64,000 nt of DNA, taken from Herbaspirillum sp. LeCh32-8 (GTDB taxonomy: Bacteria; Pseudomonadota; Gammaproteobacteria; Burkholderiales; Burkholderiaceae_D). Positions 40,996 to 50,721 of the stretch are shown in pieces. Location: the NCBI RefSeq assembly GCF_017814915.1, contig NZ_JAGIPZ010000001.1, positions 371,459 through 435,458 on the forward strand, written 5' to 3'. Numbering within the stretch: position 1 is the stretch's first letter; each line of letters begins with the position of its first letter. A program made the position numbers and the translations under genes. The notes below the pieces were generated by a model. That model made no database searches, was not told the DNA's origin, and saw only the letters and a list, made by a program, of their open reading frames with translations.

Positions 40996-41025
40996 TTGAC
41001 TGGTAAGGAAATTTTCTGTTATTAT
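40996..41025 (+). promoter_or_regulatory. Sigma-70 promoter of yceD-rpmF-plsX
   Basis: TTGACT, an 18-base spacer and TATTAT precede the yceD start by about 25 bases. Both boxes match the consensus in five of six positions. Confidence 0.7.
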
Positions 41026-41051
41026 CGCAGGTTTTCCGGATTGCAGCTTTG

Positions 41052-41552
41052 ATGATGAATGCACATGTGATCGACGCGTTCGAGTTCTGCCGCCTGAAGC
41101 AGCAGGCTCAAGGCGACATTCCGGTTGCTGAATTAGGTCGTCTGGCGCAAGAGACGGTTGACCGTTCCGGCTCGATTTCCTGGACTCTGTCCGGCGATAT
41201 CGACAAGCTGGGGCATGCTCAACTTAGTCTGGCAGTGTCGGGTGCAGTTAATCTGATCTGTCAGCGTTGCCTGACGGCATTGAATTTCGAGATTGATTCG
41301 AAGTCGCTGCTGGTGTTGGCAAAAGATGAGGCGCAGGCCGATGCGATCGAGGAGCTGATCGACGATGAAGAGATTGAAGTCATCGTCGGTACGGCAAACT
41401 TCGACGTGATCAACCTGATCGAGGACGAGGCGTTGCTGGCATTGCCGGTGGCGCCGAAGCACCAAGCGTGTCCCGAGACGGGCGTGGCGGCCGAGGCCAA
41501 AGGTACTGAACGGGCTTCCCCGTTTGCGGTGCTGAAGAAGTTGAAGCAGTAA
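41052..41552 (+). CDS. yceD: YceD family protein (DUF177), 23S rRNA accumulation factor
   Basis: A 166-residue protein of the DUF177/YceD family. The conserved cysteine pair and helix appear in LICQRCLTALNFEID, followed by acidic stretches (DEAQADAIEELIDDEEIEVI) and the C-terminal LIEDEALLALPVAPKH. In E. coli and plants YceD homologues are needed for 23S rRNA accumulation. Two adjacent ATG codons (41052 and 41055) can serve as start; a TTG precedes them. It begins the conserved run yceD-rpmF-plsX-fabH. The internal region is less GC-rich than its neighbours. Confidence 0.9.
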   Translation: MMNAHVIDAFEFCRLKQQAQGDIPVAELGRLAQETVDRSGSISWTLSGDIDKLGHAQLSLAVSGAVNLICQRCLTALNFEIDSKSLLVLAKDEAQADAIEELIDDEEIEVIVGTANFDVINLIEDEALLALPVAPKHQACPETGVAAEAKGTERASPFAVLKKLKQ

Positions 41553-41662
41553 ATGTTTGGGATGTCTGGCGGATGCCGGGCAGCGGCAGGCGGGATCGGG
41601 GAGTGTTCAAAAACCCTGGTTCCGTATGTTAAAATTTTCAATCTTAAGGTTTAGGAGTAATC

Positions 41663-41845
41663 ATGGCCGTTCAACAGAACAAAAAGACCCCGTCGAAGCG
41701 CGGTATGCATCGTGCACACGACTTTCTGACTGCACCCCCGCTGGCTGTTGAGCCGACGACCGGTGAAACCCACCTGCGTCACCACATCAGCCCGAACGGT
41801 TTCTACCGTGGTCGCAAAGTGCTGAAGACCAAGAACGACGAGTAA
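41663..41845 (+). CDS. rpmF: 50S ribosomal protein L32
   Basis: A complete 60-residue L32 with [20 protein letters not shown] and the family ending [20 protein letters not shown]. It lacks the zinc-ribbon cysteines, as is common in this group. TTAGGAGTAATC provides a ribosome binding site before the ATG. It is 110 bases after yceD and followed by a strong terminator that separates most rpmF transcripts from plsX. Confidence 0.96.
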   Translation: MAVQQNKKTPSKRGMHRAHDFLTAPPLAVEPTTGETHLRHHISPNGFYRGRKVLKTKNDE

Positions 41846-41875
41846 TCTCATTTATTGAGCTTGCTGTTTTTGGAG

Positions 41876-41929
41876 AAAAGCGGCGCAATGAGCTTCCGTT
41901 GCAGGAGGTTCATTTTGCGCCGCTTTTTT
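41876..41929 (+). terminator. Intrinsic terminator of rpmF
   Basis: AAAAGCGGCGCAATGA pairs with TCATTTTGCGCCGCTTTT in a long stem, followed by a T run. It lies between rpmF and plsX, so plsX is partly read-through or has its own promoter. Confidence 0.88.
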
Positions 41930-42079
41930 ATGCCCGCGACATTCGTGTCGGCGGGCTTGCCTGTCAGTCTCCGCTTGGCTGTTCACCGGCGCGTTCAAGC
42001 GCCGGAGTTTGATCCCGTTATTCTCAGCGGTGTTCAAACTGCCTCATAATGTGGGCTGGCAAGGCTCTGAATCAAATCG

Positions 42080-43177
42080 ATGACCATCAAAATTTCAATC
42101 GACTGCATGGGTGGCGATCATGGCCCGTCAGTCACTCTCCCGGCCGCTGCCTCTTTCCTTCGTCGCGAGTCCGATGCGGAGCTGATCCTGGTCGGCCAGG
42201 AAGGCGTGCTGCAGCCGCTGCTGAAGAAATACAAGCTGGCCGGCGATGCGCGCGTCCAGATCCGCAACGCCTCCGAAGTGATCACCATGGAAGACCCGAT
42301 CGAGGTCGCCTTGCGCCGCAAGAAGGATTCTTCCATGCGCGTGGCGGTGACCCTGGTCAAGGAGGGGCTGGCGCACGCGGCCGTGTCGGCCGGCAATACC
42401 GGCGCCCTGATGGCGGTGTCGCGCTACGTGCTCAAGACCTTGCCGGGCGTGGATCGCCCGGCCATCTGCACCATCCTGCCCAACCAGAAGGATGGCCCTA
42501 CCTACATGCTCGACCTCGGCGCCAACGTCGACTGCGAGCCTCAGCATTTACATCAATTTGCATTGATGGGCTCGGCCCTGGTTTCCGTAATGGAAGGCAA
42601 GGCCAAGCCGACGGTCGGCCTGCTCAACGTGGGCGAGGAGGACATCAAAGGCAATGAGCTGGTCAAGGAGACCGCCGGCCTGCTGCGCGCCGATCATGAG
42701 AAGGGTATCCTCAACTTTTACGGCAACGTGGAAGGCAACGATATCTTCGAAGGCACCACCGATCTGGTCGTGTGCGACGGTTTCGTCGGCAATGTCACGC
42801 TGAAGGCGTCGGAAGGTCTGGGGCGCTTCGTCAAGATCGTGCTGACCTCGGAATTCAAGAAGGGCATCATCAACAAGCTGGGCGCCCTGATCGCCTACGG
42901 CGCCATCAAGGCGCTGTCGCGCCGGCTCAATCCCTCCCGTTACAATGGCGCCAGCCTGCTGGGCCTGAAGGGGCTAGTGTTCAAGAGCCACGGCGGCGCC
43001 GACGTGTATGCATTTGAATGGGCGATCCGCCGCGCGTATGATGCCGCCAAATACGATGTGCTCGCGCGCATCGGCGCCACCATGGCCGAGCTGATGCCGC
43101 AGGGACAAGGGAGTGCAGCAGAGACGGCCGCACCCGCTGCGGGAGTCGAGCAGCCGGCGGCGCCGGCCTCGCTGTAA
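42080..43177 (+). CDS. plsX: Phosphate acyltransferase PlsX
   Basis: A 365-residue enzyme that makes acyl-phosphate from acyl-ACP for glycerolipid synthesis. Family motifs are [19 protein letters not shown] at the N-terminus, [41 protein letters not shown] and [22 protein letters not shown]. It lacks membrane helices, as expected of this peripheral protein. The C-terminus has a 20-residue alanine-rich tail. It precedes fabH by 43 bases, a coupling of phospholipid and fatty acid initiation seen across bacteria. Confidence 0.95.
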   Translation: MTIKISIDCMGGDHGPSVTLPAAASFLRRESDAELILVGQEGVLQPLLKKYKLAGDARVQIRNASEVITMEDPIEVALRRKKDSSMRVAVTLVKEGLAHAAVSAGNTGALMAVSRYVLKTLPGVDRPAICTILPNQKDGPTYMLDLGANVDCEPQHLHQFALMGSALVSVMEGKAKPTVGLLNVGEEDIKGNELVKETAGLLRADHEKGILNFYGNVEGNDIFEGTTDLVVCDGFVGNVTLKASEGLGRFVKIVLTSEFKKGIINKLGALIAYGAIKALSRRLNPSRYNGASLLGLKGLVFKSHGGADVYAFEWAIRRAYDAAKYDVLARIGATMAELMPQGQGSAAETAAPAAGVEQPAAPASL

Positions 43178-43220
43178 CGGGCGTGCAGTAATAACCGAAC
43201 CAATAGAGCAAAAAGACGGT

Positions 43221-44207
43221 ATGACCACCTATAGCAAAATCGTCGGTACGGGCAGCTACCTGCCTGCCAAGCGTGTTACCAACAATGAACTGGCTGCGCA
43301 GCTCGCGGCGCAAGGCGTCGAGACCTCGGACGAATGGATCGTCACGCGCAGCGGCATTTCCGCGCGCCATTACGCGCAGCCTGCCGAGCTTTCCAGCGAT
43401 CTCGCCCTGGCGGCGTCGCAGCGCGCGCTGGAGGCGGCCGGCATGCAGCCCAACGATATCGACCTGATCATCCTGGCGACCTCGACGCCGGATCACCTGG
43501 GCGGCTTCCCCAGCACGGCCTGCGTTCTGCAGCGCAAGCTGGGCATCACCAACGGTTCGCCGGCGATGGACGTGCAGGCGGTGTGCAGCGGCTTCGTGTA
43601 CGCAATGTCGGTGGCTGACAGCTTCATCAAGTCTGGCGCGCACAAGAACGTGCTGGTGATCGGCGCGGAAGTGTTTTCGCGCATTCTGGACTTCAAGGAC
43701 CGCACCACCTGCGTGCTGTTCGGCGACGGCGCCGGCGCCATCGTCATGAGTGCGTCCAGTGAGCCGGGCGTGCTGGCCACCAAGCTGCATGCCGACGGCA
43801 GTCACGGCCACATCCTGTGCGTGCCGGGCAACGTCGACAACGGTGCCGTGGCCGGTAGCGCCTATCTGTACATGGATGGTCCGGCGGTGTTCAAGCTGGC
43901 CGTCTCGGTGCTGGACAAGGTGGCGCGTGAAGCGCTGGAAGCGGCTAAGGTCGATGCTTCCGAAATCGACTGGTTGATTCCGCACCAGGCCAATATTCGC
44001 ATCATGCAAGGCACCGCCAAGAAGCTGGGCCTGCCGCTGGAAAAAATGGTGGTGACCGTCAACGAGCACGGCAACACCTCGGCCGCATCGATTCCGCTGG
44101 CGCTGGACCAGGCCGTGCGCGACGGTCGCGTCAAGGCTGGCCACACCGTCATGATGGAAGGTGTGGGCGGCGGTTTCACCTGGGGCGCGGTGCTGGTCCG
44201 CATGTAA
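43221..44207 (+). CDS. fabH: Beta-ketoacyl-ACP synthase III
   Basis: A 328-residue KAS III that condenses acetyl-CoA with malonyl-ACP to start each fatty acid. The catalytic triad is complete: Cys122 (AVCSGFVYA), His255 (IPHQANIRI) and Asn285 (NEHGNTSA). The glycine-rich C-terminal [13 protein letters not shown] is present. The ATG giving [19 protein letters not shown] is the family start. It lies in the plsX-fabH-fabD-fabG-acpP-fabF run. Confidence 0.97.
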   Translation: MTTYSKIVGTGSYLPAKRVTNNELAAQLAAQGVETSDEWIVTRSGISARHYAQPAELSSDLALAASQRALEAAGMQPNDIDLIILATSTPDHLGGFPSTACVLQRKLGITNGSPAMDVQAVCSGFVYAMSVADSFIKSGAHKNVLVIGAEVFSRILDFKDRTTCVLFGDGAGAIVMSASSEPGVLATKLHADGSHGHILCVPGNVDNGAVAGSAYLYMDGPAVFKLAVSVLDKVAREALEAAKVDASEIDWLIPHQANIRIMQGTAKKLGLPLEKMVVTVNEHGNTSAASIPLALDQAVRDGRVKAGHTVMMEGVGGGFTWGAVLVRM

Positions 44208-44294
44208 GCAAGGCTGGAGCGTGGCCGGCAGTCGCCAGCATGGCGCACCGGCGGCGTTTCGATTCTTTTCATCCAACCTCAATCAAATCCAAGC

Positions 44295-45227
44295 ATGACA
44301 AAATTTGCTTTCGTTTTCCCGGGCCAGGGTTCTCAGGCGATCGGGATGCTCAACGGTTTTGCCGACAATGAAGTCGTTCGCCAGACCGTCGCCGAGGCGT
44401 CCGATGCGCTACAGTTTGACCTGGGCAAGCTGATTGCCGAAGGCCCGAAGGAAGATCTGGACCTGACCACCAATACCCAGCCGGTCATGCTGACGGCCGC
44501 CGTTGCGTTCTATCGCGCCTGGCTGGCCGCCGGCGGCGCCGTGCCGGCGCTGGTGGCTGGTCACAGCCTGGGGGAATACTCGGCGCTTGTTGCCGCCGGC
44601 GTAATCCAATTCAAGGATGCCGTGCCGCTGGTGCGTTTCCGCGCTCAGGCCATGCAGGAAGCCGTGCCCGTGGGGCAGGGCGGCATGGCGGCGATCCTCG
44701 GTCTGACGGACGATGATGTGCGCGCTGCCTGCGCCGAAGCTGCGCAAGGCCAGGTGGTGGAGGCCGTCAACTTCAACGCGCCGGCACAGGTCGTGATCGC
44801 CGGGCACAAGGACGCGGTCACCCGCGCCTGCGACATCGCCAAGGCCAAGGGCGCCAAGCGCGCGCTGCCGCTGCCGGTGTCGGCGCCGTTCCATTCCTCG
44901 CTGCTGAAGCCGGCGTCGGATCGCCTGCAGGCTTACCTGGCCAACGTCGCCTTCTCGGCGCCGCAGATTCCGCTGATCAACAACGTCGATGTCGCCGTGG
45001 TCAGCGATCCGGCTGCCATCAAGGACGCGCTGGTGCGCCAGGCCGCCAGCGCTGTGCGTTGGGTGGAGACGGTGCAGAAGATGGGCGCGGACGGCATCAC
45101 CCATGTGATCGAATGCGGTCCGGGCAAGGTGCTGACCGGCCTGACCAAGCGCATCAACGGCGAATTGATCGGCGAAGCCATCGTCGACCAGGAATCCCTG
45201 AACAAAGTATTGGAGCTGCTCAAGTGA
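44295..45227 (+). CDS. fabD: Malonyl-CoA:ACP transacylase
   Basis: A 310-residue transacylase that loads malonyl onto ACP. The nucleophile is Ser91 in GHSLGEYSAL and the partner His is in SAPFHSSLL (about 198). The N-terminal FVFPGQGSQAIGML and the arginine in VRFRAQAMQEAVP are typical. Its stop overlaps the GTG start of fabG by four bases (GTGA), indicating translational coupling. Confidence 0.97.
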   Translation: MTKFAFVFPGQGSQAIGMLNGFADNEVVRQTVAEASDALQFDLGKLIAEGPKEDLDLTTNTQPVMLTAAVAFYRAWLAAGGAVPALVAGHSLGEYSALVAAGVIQFKDAVPLVRFRAQAMQEAVPVGQGGMAAILGLTDDDVRAACAEAAQGQVVEAVNFNAPAQVVIAGHKDAVTRACDIAKAKGAKRALPLPVSAPFHSSLLKPASDRLQAYLANVAFSAPQIPLINNVDVAVVSDPAAIKDALVRQAASAVRWVETVQKMGADGITHVIECGPGKVLTGLTKRINGELIGEAIVDQESLNKVLELLK

Positions 45228-45976
45228 GTGCAAATCTGCAAGGACAAGTCGCGCTGGTCACCGGCGCATCGCGCGGCATCGGCCGCGCCATCGCGGTTGA
45301 GCTGGTGAAGCAGGGCGCCAAGGTGGTGGGCACCGCCACCTCGGAAGCCGGCGCCGCCGCCATCACCGAATACCTGAACGTACTGCAGCCGGATGCCGGC
45401 CGCGGCGTCGTGCTCAACGTCAATGACGCCGAGGCTTGCGGCGCGGTGGTCGAGCTGGTGCAGAAGGACTTCGGCTCACTGTCCATCCTGGTCAACAATG
45501 CCGGCATCACGCAGGACCAGTTGGCCATGCGCATGAAGGATGAGGAGTGGGATGCCGTCATCGCCACCAACTTGACCGCCGTCGGCCGCCTGTCGCGCGC
45601 CGTGCTGCGCGGCATGATGAAGGCGCGCCATGGCCGCATCATCAACATCACTTCGGTGGTGGGTGAGGCCGGCAATCCGGGGCAAATGAACTACGCCGCC
45701 GCCAAGGCCGGCGTGGCCGGCATGAGCCGCGCGCTGGCGCGCGAGATCGGCAGCCGCAACATTACCGTGAACTGCGTGGCGCCGGGCTTCATCGACACCG
45801 ATATGACCAAGGCCCTGAACGAGCAGCAGTCCGCCGCGATCCTGCAGCAGATTCCGCTGGGTCGTCTGGGCGCCGCCGAGGAGATCGCCGCCGCGGTCGC
45901 CTTCCTGGCTTCGCCGCAGGCCGGCTACATCACCGGCAGCACGCTGAACGTCAACGGCGGCATGTATATGGGATAA
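45224..45976 (+). CDS. fabG: 3-oxoacyl-ACP reductase
   Basis: A 250-residue short-chain dehydrogenase that reduces 3-oxoacyl-ACP with NADPH. The cofactor motif is TGASRGIG (about 13-20), NNAG is near 91-94, and the triad Ser144, Tyr157, Lys161 is in NITSVVGEAGN and MNYAAAKAG. The start is a GTG overlapping the fabD stop; it gives MSANLQGQVALVTG, the family start. The ending GSTLNVNGGMYMG is complete. Confidence 0.96.
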   Translation: MSANLQGQVALVTGASRGIGRAIAVELVKQGAKVVGTATSEAGAAAITEYLNVLQPDAGRGVVLNVNDAEACGAVVELVQKDFGSLSILVNNAGITQDQLAMRMKDEEWDAVIATNLTAVGRLSRAVLRGMMKARHGRIINITSVVGEAGNPGQMNYAAAKAGVAGMSRALAREIGSRNITVNCVAPGFIDTDMTKALNEQQSAAILQQIPLGRLGAAEEIAAAVAFLASPQAGYITGSTLNVNGGMYMG

Positions 45977-46147
45977 GAATGCGGCAAGGGACTCTGTGCT
46001 TGATTTAAGTCCTTTTGACGTATTTTGTTTGAAGTTATGCTGGACTTGGCGCAATCTTGCCAAGAATAGTTAAAAGTAAATTTTCCGCGCGCAAACCTGC
46101 TAAAATGCGCGCACTTTTGTAACCTGTCTATCCTCTGGAGGAACAAT

Positions 46148-46387
46148 ATGTCCGATATCGAACAACGCGTTAAGAAGATCGTCGCTGAGCAACTGGGCGT
46201 CGCTGAAGCCGACATCAAGAACGAATCGTCGTTCGTTGACGACCTGGGCGCTGACTCGCTGGATACCGTCGAGCTGGTGATGGCCCTGGAAGATGAGTTC
46301 GAAATGGAAATCCCTGATGAACAAGCTGAAAAGATCACCACCGTGCAACAGGCGATCGATTACGCAAAGTCGCAAGTCAAGGCCTGA
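46148..46387 (+). CDS. acpP: Acyl carrier protein
   Basis: A 79-residue acidic ACP. Ser37 in [15 protein letters not shown] receives 4'-phosphopantetheine from AcpS, which is encoded in this window at 59544. CTGGAGGAACAAT is a strong ribosome binding site. The 170-base gap after fabG contains TAAAAT at about 46102, a possible -10 for an acpP promoter, which fits the very high expression expected of ACP. Confidence 0.97.
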   Translation: MSDIEQRVKKIVAEQLGVAEADIKNESSFVDDLGADSLDTVELVMALEDEFEMEIPDEQAEKITTVQQAIDYAKSQVKA

Positions 46388-46420
46388 TAAGGGCTTTGAA
46401 TCTAGTTTCAGGAGAATTGC

Positions 46421-47662
46421 TTGAGCCGCACTCGTGAACGTCGTGTAGTCATTACCGGCCTGGGATGCATTTCGCCTGTCGGCAACAATATTGCCGATAC
46501 GTGGAGCGCCATCAAGGAAGGCAAGTCCGGCATCGCCACCATCACCAAGTTCGACGCCTCGCCTTTCACCACGCATTTCGCAGGTGAAGTGAAGGGCTTC
46601 AATATCGAGGATTACATCCCCGCCAAAGAAGCGCGTCACATGGATACCTTCATCCACTACGGGATGGCAGCGGGTATCCAGGCTGTCGAAGACAGTGGTC
46701 TGGCGGTAACGGACGAAAATGCCGAGCGCATCGGCGTCATGATCGGTTCGGGTATCGGCGGCTTGCCGCTGATCGAAGAAACGCATGCCACGCTGACCGC
46801 ACGTGGACCGCGCCGTATCAGTCCGTTCTTCATTCCGGCCTCGATCATCAATATGATCTCCGGCAACCTGTCGATCAAGTACGGCATGAAGGGCCCTAAC
46901 CTGGCCATCGTGACGGCTTGCACCACGGGTCTGCATTGCATCGGCGCATCCGCGCGCATGATCATGTACGGCGACGCTGACGTGATGATCGCCGGCGGCG
47001 CGGAGTCCAGCGTTTCGCCGCTGGGCATCGGCGGTTTCGCTTCGGCGCAGGCGCTGTCCCGTCGCAACGATGATCCGGCCACCGCATCCCGTCCGTGGGA
47101 CAAGGATCGCGACGGCTTCGTGCTGGGCGAGGGCGCCGGCGTGATGGTGCTGGAAGAGTACGAGCACGCCAAGGCGCGCGGTGCCAAGATCTATGCCGAG
47201 CTGTTGGGCTTCGGCATGAGCGGCGACGCCTATCACATGACCGCGCCCAACCTGGACGGCCCGCGCCGCTGCGTGCTCAATGCACTGCGCGATGCAGGCG
47301 TCAATGGTGACGAGGTGCAGTACTTGAACGCGCACGGCACTTCCACGCCGCTGGGCGACCAGAACGAATCCAACGCCATCAAGGCCGCCTTCGGCGACCA
47401 CGCCTACAAGATGGTGGTCAACTCGACCAAGTCGATGACCGGCCACTTGCTGGGCGGCGCCGGCGGTCTGGAGACGGTGTTGACCGTGCTGGCAGTGCAC
47501 CACCAGGTGTCGCCGCCGACGATCAACATCTTCAACCAGGATCCGGAGTGCGATCTTGACTACTGCGCCAACACGGCGCGTGACATGAAGATCGATGTTG
47601 CTGTAAAGAACTCTTTCGGGTTCGGCGGCACCAACGGTACCCTGGTCATCGGCAAGATGTAA
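46421..47662 (+). CDS. fabF: Beta-ketoacyl-ACP synthase II
   Basis: A 413-residue KAS II that elongates acyl-ACP with malonyl-ACP. The triad is Cys167 ([12 protein letters not shown]), His305 ([11 protein letters not shown]) and His342 ([12 protein letters not shown]). The start codon is TTG, preceded by CAGGAGAATTGC; no ATG in the frame lies near, and [21 protein letters not shown] begins correctly from it. It ends the fab run and is followed by a YgfX-like gene 55 bases on. Confidence 0.95.
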   Translation: MSRTRERRVVITGLGCISPVGNNIADTWSAIKEGKSGIATITKFDASPFTTHFAGEVKGFNIEDYIPAKEARHMDTFIHYGMAAGIQAVEDSGLAVTDENAERIGVMIGSGIGGLPLIEETHATLTARGPRRISPFFIPASIINMISGNLSIKYGMKGPNLAIVTACTTGLHCIGASARMIMYGDADVMIAGGAESSVSPLGIGGFASAQALSRRNDDPATASRPWDKDRDGFVLGEGAGVMVLEEYEHAKARGAKIYAELLGFGMSGDAYHMTAPNLDGPRRCVLNALRDAGVNGDEVQYLNAHGTSTPLGDQNESNAIKAAFGDHAYKMVVNSTKSMTGHLLGGAGGLETVLTVLAVHHQVSPPTINIFNQDPECDLDYCANTARDMKIDVAVKNSFGFGGTNGTLVIGKM

Positions 47663-47717
47663 AATGCGGTACCCGGCTTCCACGTGGAAGCCGGGTTTGT
47701 CGTTTTGATGGCGTCTT

Positions 47718-48218
47718 ATGTCGATAGCAGTCTCTGCGGATATCAAACCTTCCCGCCTGCTTTTGTTGATCATGGGTTTCGCATGCCTGTGCGTGGCCCT
47801 GATCGGCGTCTTCGTGTGCCTGTTGATGCCGGGGCAACTGTCCTGGGCGGCGCGCGGTATCCTGGCGGCGGCATGTATTCTCGCAGCGGCTGTCGCACTT
47901 TTCTTGGTCTTGCGTGACCGCAAGACCATCTGGCTGCATATTTCCGGCACCGGGCAGATCCGCGTGGTGGAGCATCTGGCCAGCGGCGCTTCCCGCGCCA
48001 AACCTCAGGTCATGAAGGCCGGCTTGGCGCAGTTGCTGGCCGGCACCACCATTTGGCCGGGCATGATGTTTTTGCGCCTGCGCCTTGAAAACGGCAAGAC
48101 CCGTACCATCCCGATACTTTCTGATTCGGTCTCGGAAGACACCTTCCGCGCGCTGTCCGTGGCGTGCCGCTGGCTGATCAGTCACAATACGGCCAAAGCC
48201 CGTATGCTTGAGAAATAA
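47718..48218 (+). CDS. YgfX/CptA-like small membrane protein
   Basis: A 166-residue protein with two membrane helices near the N-terminus (about 12-37 and 45-65: LLLLIMGFACLCVALIGVF and GILAAACILAAAVALFLVL). A cytoplasmic beta-rich domain with WLHISGTGQIRV and LAGTTIWPGMMFLRLRLENGKTRTIPIL follows. The architecture and the Trp-Pro region resemble YgfX/CptA, in E. coli a membrane toxin that interferes with FtsZ and MreB and pairs with YgfY/SdhE. No ygfY gene is adjacent here. It is placed between fabF and rpoE. The family match is from memory of the pattern and is only moderate. Confidence 0.6.
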   Translation: MSIAVSADIKPSRLLLLIMGFACLCVALIGVFVCLLMPGQLSWAARGILAAACILAAAVALFLVLRDRKTIWLHISGTGQIRVVEHLASGASRAKPQVMKAGLAQLLAGTTIWPGMMFLRLRLENGKTRTIPILSDSVSEDTFRALSVACRWLISHNTAKARMLEK

Positions 48219-48308
48219 GCCGGCCACTTGAAAAATTGCCGGCAGGATTCATCTGCCTAGGGCAATGACGACAGAACAACACGGCGATAAAAGAACAAGG
48301 AACCCGGT

Positions 48309-48911
48309 TTGACGACAGAACGCGAAATAGACCAGCAGCTTGTTGAGCGCGTCCAGCGTGGCGACAAGAAGGCGTTCGAGCTATTGGTGGCCAAATATCA
48401 ACGCAAGCTGATGCGCCTCGTGTCGCGGCTCGTGCGCGACCAGGCCGAAGCCGAGGACGTAGTGCAGGAAGCCTTTATCAAGGCGTACCGCGCCTTGCCG
48501 CAATTCCGCGGCGATTCGGCCTTCTACACTTGGCTTTATCGCATCGGCATCAACACCGCAAAGAACTATCTCGTTACTTTGGGGAGGCGAGCCCCAACTT
48601 CTACTGAAGCTGACGCTGAAGAAGCGGAAACTTTTGACGATGGAGACCATCTGAGGGACATCAACACTCCAGAGTCGATGTTGGCTACCAAGCAGATTGC
48701 TCAAACGGTCAACGTAGCGATGGAGGCATTGCCGGAAGAATTACGTACTGCCATTACGTTGCGCGAGATCGAGGGGTTGAGCTACGACGAGATTGCAGAT
48801 GCGATGAATTGTCCGATCGGCACCGTGCGCAGCCGCATTTTCCGCGCCCGGGAAGCAATTGCCGAGAAGTTGCGTCCGTTGCTGGATACGGCCTCGGACA
48901 AGCGCTGGTGA
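48309..48911 (+). CDS. rpoE: RNA polymerase sigma factor RpoE (AlgU)
   Basis: A 200-residue ECF sigma factor for envelope stress. Region 2 contains FELLVAKYQRKLMRLVSRLVRDQAEAEDVVQEAFIKAYRAL and DSAFYTWLYRIGINTAKNYL; region 4 contains LPEELRTAITLREIEGLSYDEIADAMNCPIGTVRSRIFRARE. The start codon is TTG, giving MTTEREIDQQLVERVQ, with AAGGA upstream; no ATG is available. It is followed by its anti-sigma genes rseA and rseB and by mucD, the classical operon. Confidence 0.94.
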   Translation: MTTEREIDQQLVERVQRGDKKAFELLVAKYQRKLMRLVSRLVRDQAEAEDVVQEAFIKAYRALPQFRGDSAFYTWLYRIGINTAKNYLVTLGRRAPTSTEADAEEAETFDDGDHLRDINTPESMLATKQIAQTVNVAMEALPEELRTAITLREIEGLSYDEIADAMNCPIGTVRSRIFRAREAIAEKLRPLLDTASDKRW

Positions 48912-48990
48912 TGTCGCTGCAAGCGTGTTGATAAAAAGCAAAAAATAATAAAGCGGGTATGGAACTAAGATTTTTGCCGGGTGACTGCTT

Positions 48991-49677
48991 ATGGATACCA
49001 AAGTAACGACCAAAGAACAGATCTCTGCGCTTGCCGATGGCGAGCTGGGCTCTGAAGAAATGACTATTGCCCTCGCGGCTCTGCGTTCTTCGAAAGAAGA
49101 CAACGAGGCCTGGGGCGTCTACCACCAGATCGGCGACGTGCTGCGCTCCGAGGATATGGGTGTGCCGCTGAGCGCCGGTTTCTCGGCCAAGATGAGTGCG
49201 CTGCTCGATGCTGAGCCTACGATCGTGGCGCCGCAAGCGCCGGCTGAAGCCGCCAAGCCGGCGCAAGTCGCTCCGGCGGCTGCGGCCAACGGCGATCACC
49301 GCGCCCAGCGCCCGCGTTTGCTGGGTCGCTTCCTGCTGCCGGGTGCAGCAGCAGCCGCCGCCGCGGTGGCGGCCGTGTTCGTCGCCATGCCGCAGCAGGC
49401 GGTCGTGACGGCTGATGCCAAGGTTGGCGCGCCGATGGCGCAGGTGGCCTCGGCGCCGGTCAGCGTGCCGTCGGCGATTGCGACTGTGTCCGCCACGGGC
49501 GCTGATGCCTCCGGTTCGCAAAACGTCACGCAACTGAGCACGCTGGCGCAGCAGGGCGAAGTCAAGCGCGATCCGCGTATCGACGATTACCTGTTCGCCC
49601 ACCAACGTTTCTCGCCTTCCTTCAGCTCGGCGCAATACGCGCGTTCGGCCGCATTCTCTGTTGACGCAGATAAATAA
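48991..49677 (+). CDS. rseA: Anti-sigma-E factor RseA
   Basis: A 228-residue inner-membrane anti-sigma factor. The N-terminal cytoplasmic part matches the RseA N domain (KEQISALADGELGSEEMTIALAAL, and EAWGVYHQIGDVLRSEDMGVPLS), which binds RpoE. One membrane helix lies near residues 112-135 (LLGRFLLPGAAAAAAAVAAVFVAM). The periplasmic part is low in complexity and rich in Ala, Val and Ser, with a C-terminal PRIDDYLFAHQRFSPS. RseA is cleaved by DegS and RseP in E. coli. rseB begins directly after it. Confidence 0.9.
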   Translation: MDTKVTTKEQISALADGELGSEEMTIALAALRSSKEDNEAWGVYHQIGDVLRSEDMGVPLSAGFSAKMSALLDAEPTIVAPQAPAEAAKPAQVAPAAAANGDHRAQRPRLLGRFLLPGAAAAAAAVAAVFVAMPQQAVVTADAKVGAPMAQVASAPVSVPSAIATVSATGADASGSQNVTQLSTLAQQGEVKRDPRIDDYLFAHQRFSPSFSSAQYARSAAFSVDADK

Positions 49678-49678
49678 T

Positions 49679-50707
49679 ATGCAGCGAACAGGGCATCTGC
49701 TCGGGCTCATTTCTCTACTTTCCGTGTTTCTCGCGCCATCGGCCCAAGCGGCTGATGGTGCGCCCGCCGTCGCCGACGAGGCGGCTGCATCCTCCGCCCA
49801 GGCGCAGCTGAAGAAGCTGCAATCGGCGGCGCAGCGCCTCAGTTATTCCGGCACCTTCGTCTACCAGCAGGCCAACCAGATGCGCACCTCGCGCATCACG
49901 CACGTCCTGGCCGGCAAGAACGAGCTGGAGAAGCTGGAGGTCCTGGACGGCAAGCCGCGCGAGTACCTGCGCAACAACGACGACGTCGCTTGCTACATCC
50001 CTGAAGCCAAGACCGTCCTGATCGAAAAGCGCGTCACGCGGGATGTCTTTCCCGCCATCTTGGGCGCCAGCCCGGAAGATCTGGCCAATCACTACAATGT
50101 GAGCATGGGGCCGGAAGAACGGGTCGCCGGGCGTGATTGCCAGGCGATCGTGCTGGAGCCGCGCGACAAGCTGCGCTACGGCTACCGCTTCTGGGCCGAC
50201 AAGCAGACCGGCCTGCTGCTGCGCGCACAGACGCTGGACGGTCGAGGCGAGGTGGTCGAGCAGATTTCCTTCACCCAGGTCGAGATCGGTCCGATCGACC
50301 GCGCCCGCGTGCGTCCCAGCTATGCCGATACGCATGGCTGGCGCGTGGAGCGCGCGGCGATGAGCCAGGTCGACCTGTCGGCCTGGAATGTCACGCCGCC
50401 TTCGGGGTTCCGCAAGATCCAGGAAGTGCGCAGACTGATTTCCGATACGCCGCCCAGCGGCGCCGCCCCGGCCCAAAGTAAGCCGAGCGAGCGGGAAGTG
50501 TCGCAGATTGTGTTTTCCGATGGTTTGGCCGCGATTTCGGTCTTCATTGAGCCGGGCAGCCAGAATCGCAATGAAGGCGCGGTCCAGCAGGGCGCCATGA
50601 ATATCGTCGGTCGTCGCCAAGGGGATTACTGGCTGACGGTCGTGGGTGAAGTGCCGGCGGCTGCGATCCGCCAGGTTTCAAATTCCATCGAGCTGAAATC
50701 CAAATAA
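49679..50707 (+). CDS. rseB: Periplasmic sigma-E regulator RseB/MucB
   Basis: A 342-residue periplasmic protein that binds RseA and senses lipoprotein or LPS signals. The signal peptide MQRTGHLLGLISLLSVFLAPSAQA is clear. The N-terminal domain shows LQSAAQRLSYSGTFVYQQANQM and HVLAGKNELEKLEVLDG, and the C-terminal domain GLAAISVFIEP. It starts two bases after the rseA stop; an in-frame TTG at 49661 inside rseA would add six residues. The context rpoE-rseA-rseB-mucD supports the name. Confidence 0.92.
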   Translation: MQRTGHLLGLISLLSVFLAPSAQAADGAPAVADEAAASSAQAQLKKLQSAAQRLSYSGTFVYQQANQMRTSRITHVLAGKNELEKLEVLDGKPREYLRNNDDVACYIPEAKTVLIEKRVTRDVFPAILGASPEDLANHYNVSMGPEERVAGRDCQAIVLEPRDKLRYGYRFWADKQTGLLLRAQTLDGRGEVVEQISFTQVEIGPIDRARVRPSYADTHGWRVERAAMSQVDLSAWNVTPPSGFRKIQEVRRLISDTPPSGAAPAQSKPSEREVSQIVFSDGLAAISVFIEPGSQNRNEGAVQQGAMNIVGRRQGDYWLTVVGEVPAAAIRQVSNSIELKSK

Positions 50708-50721
50708 AAGAGACTGTTGCA

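Noticed and set aside
48961..48989. GGAACT before rseA considered as a sigma-E promoter -35 box
   Set aside because: No TCTGA-like -10 box occurs at a 15-17 base spacing, so the match is probably chance.
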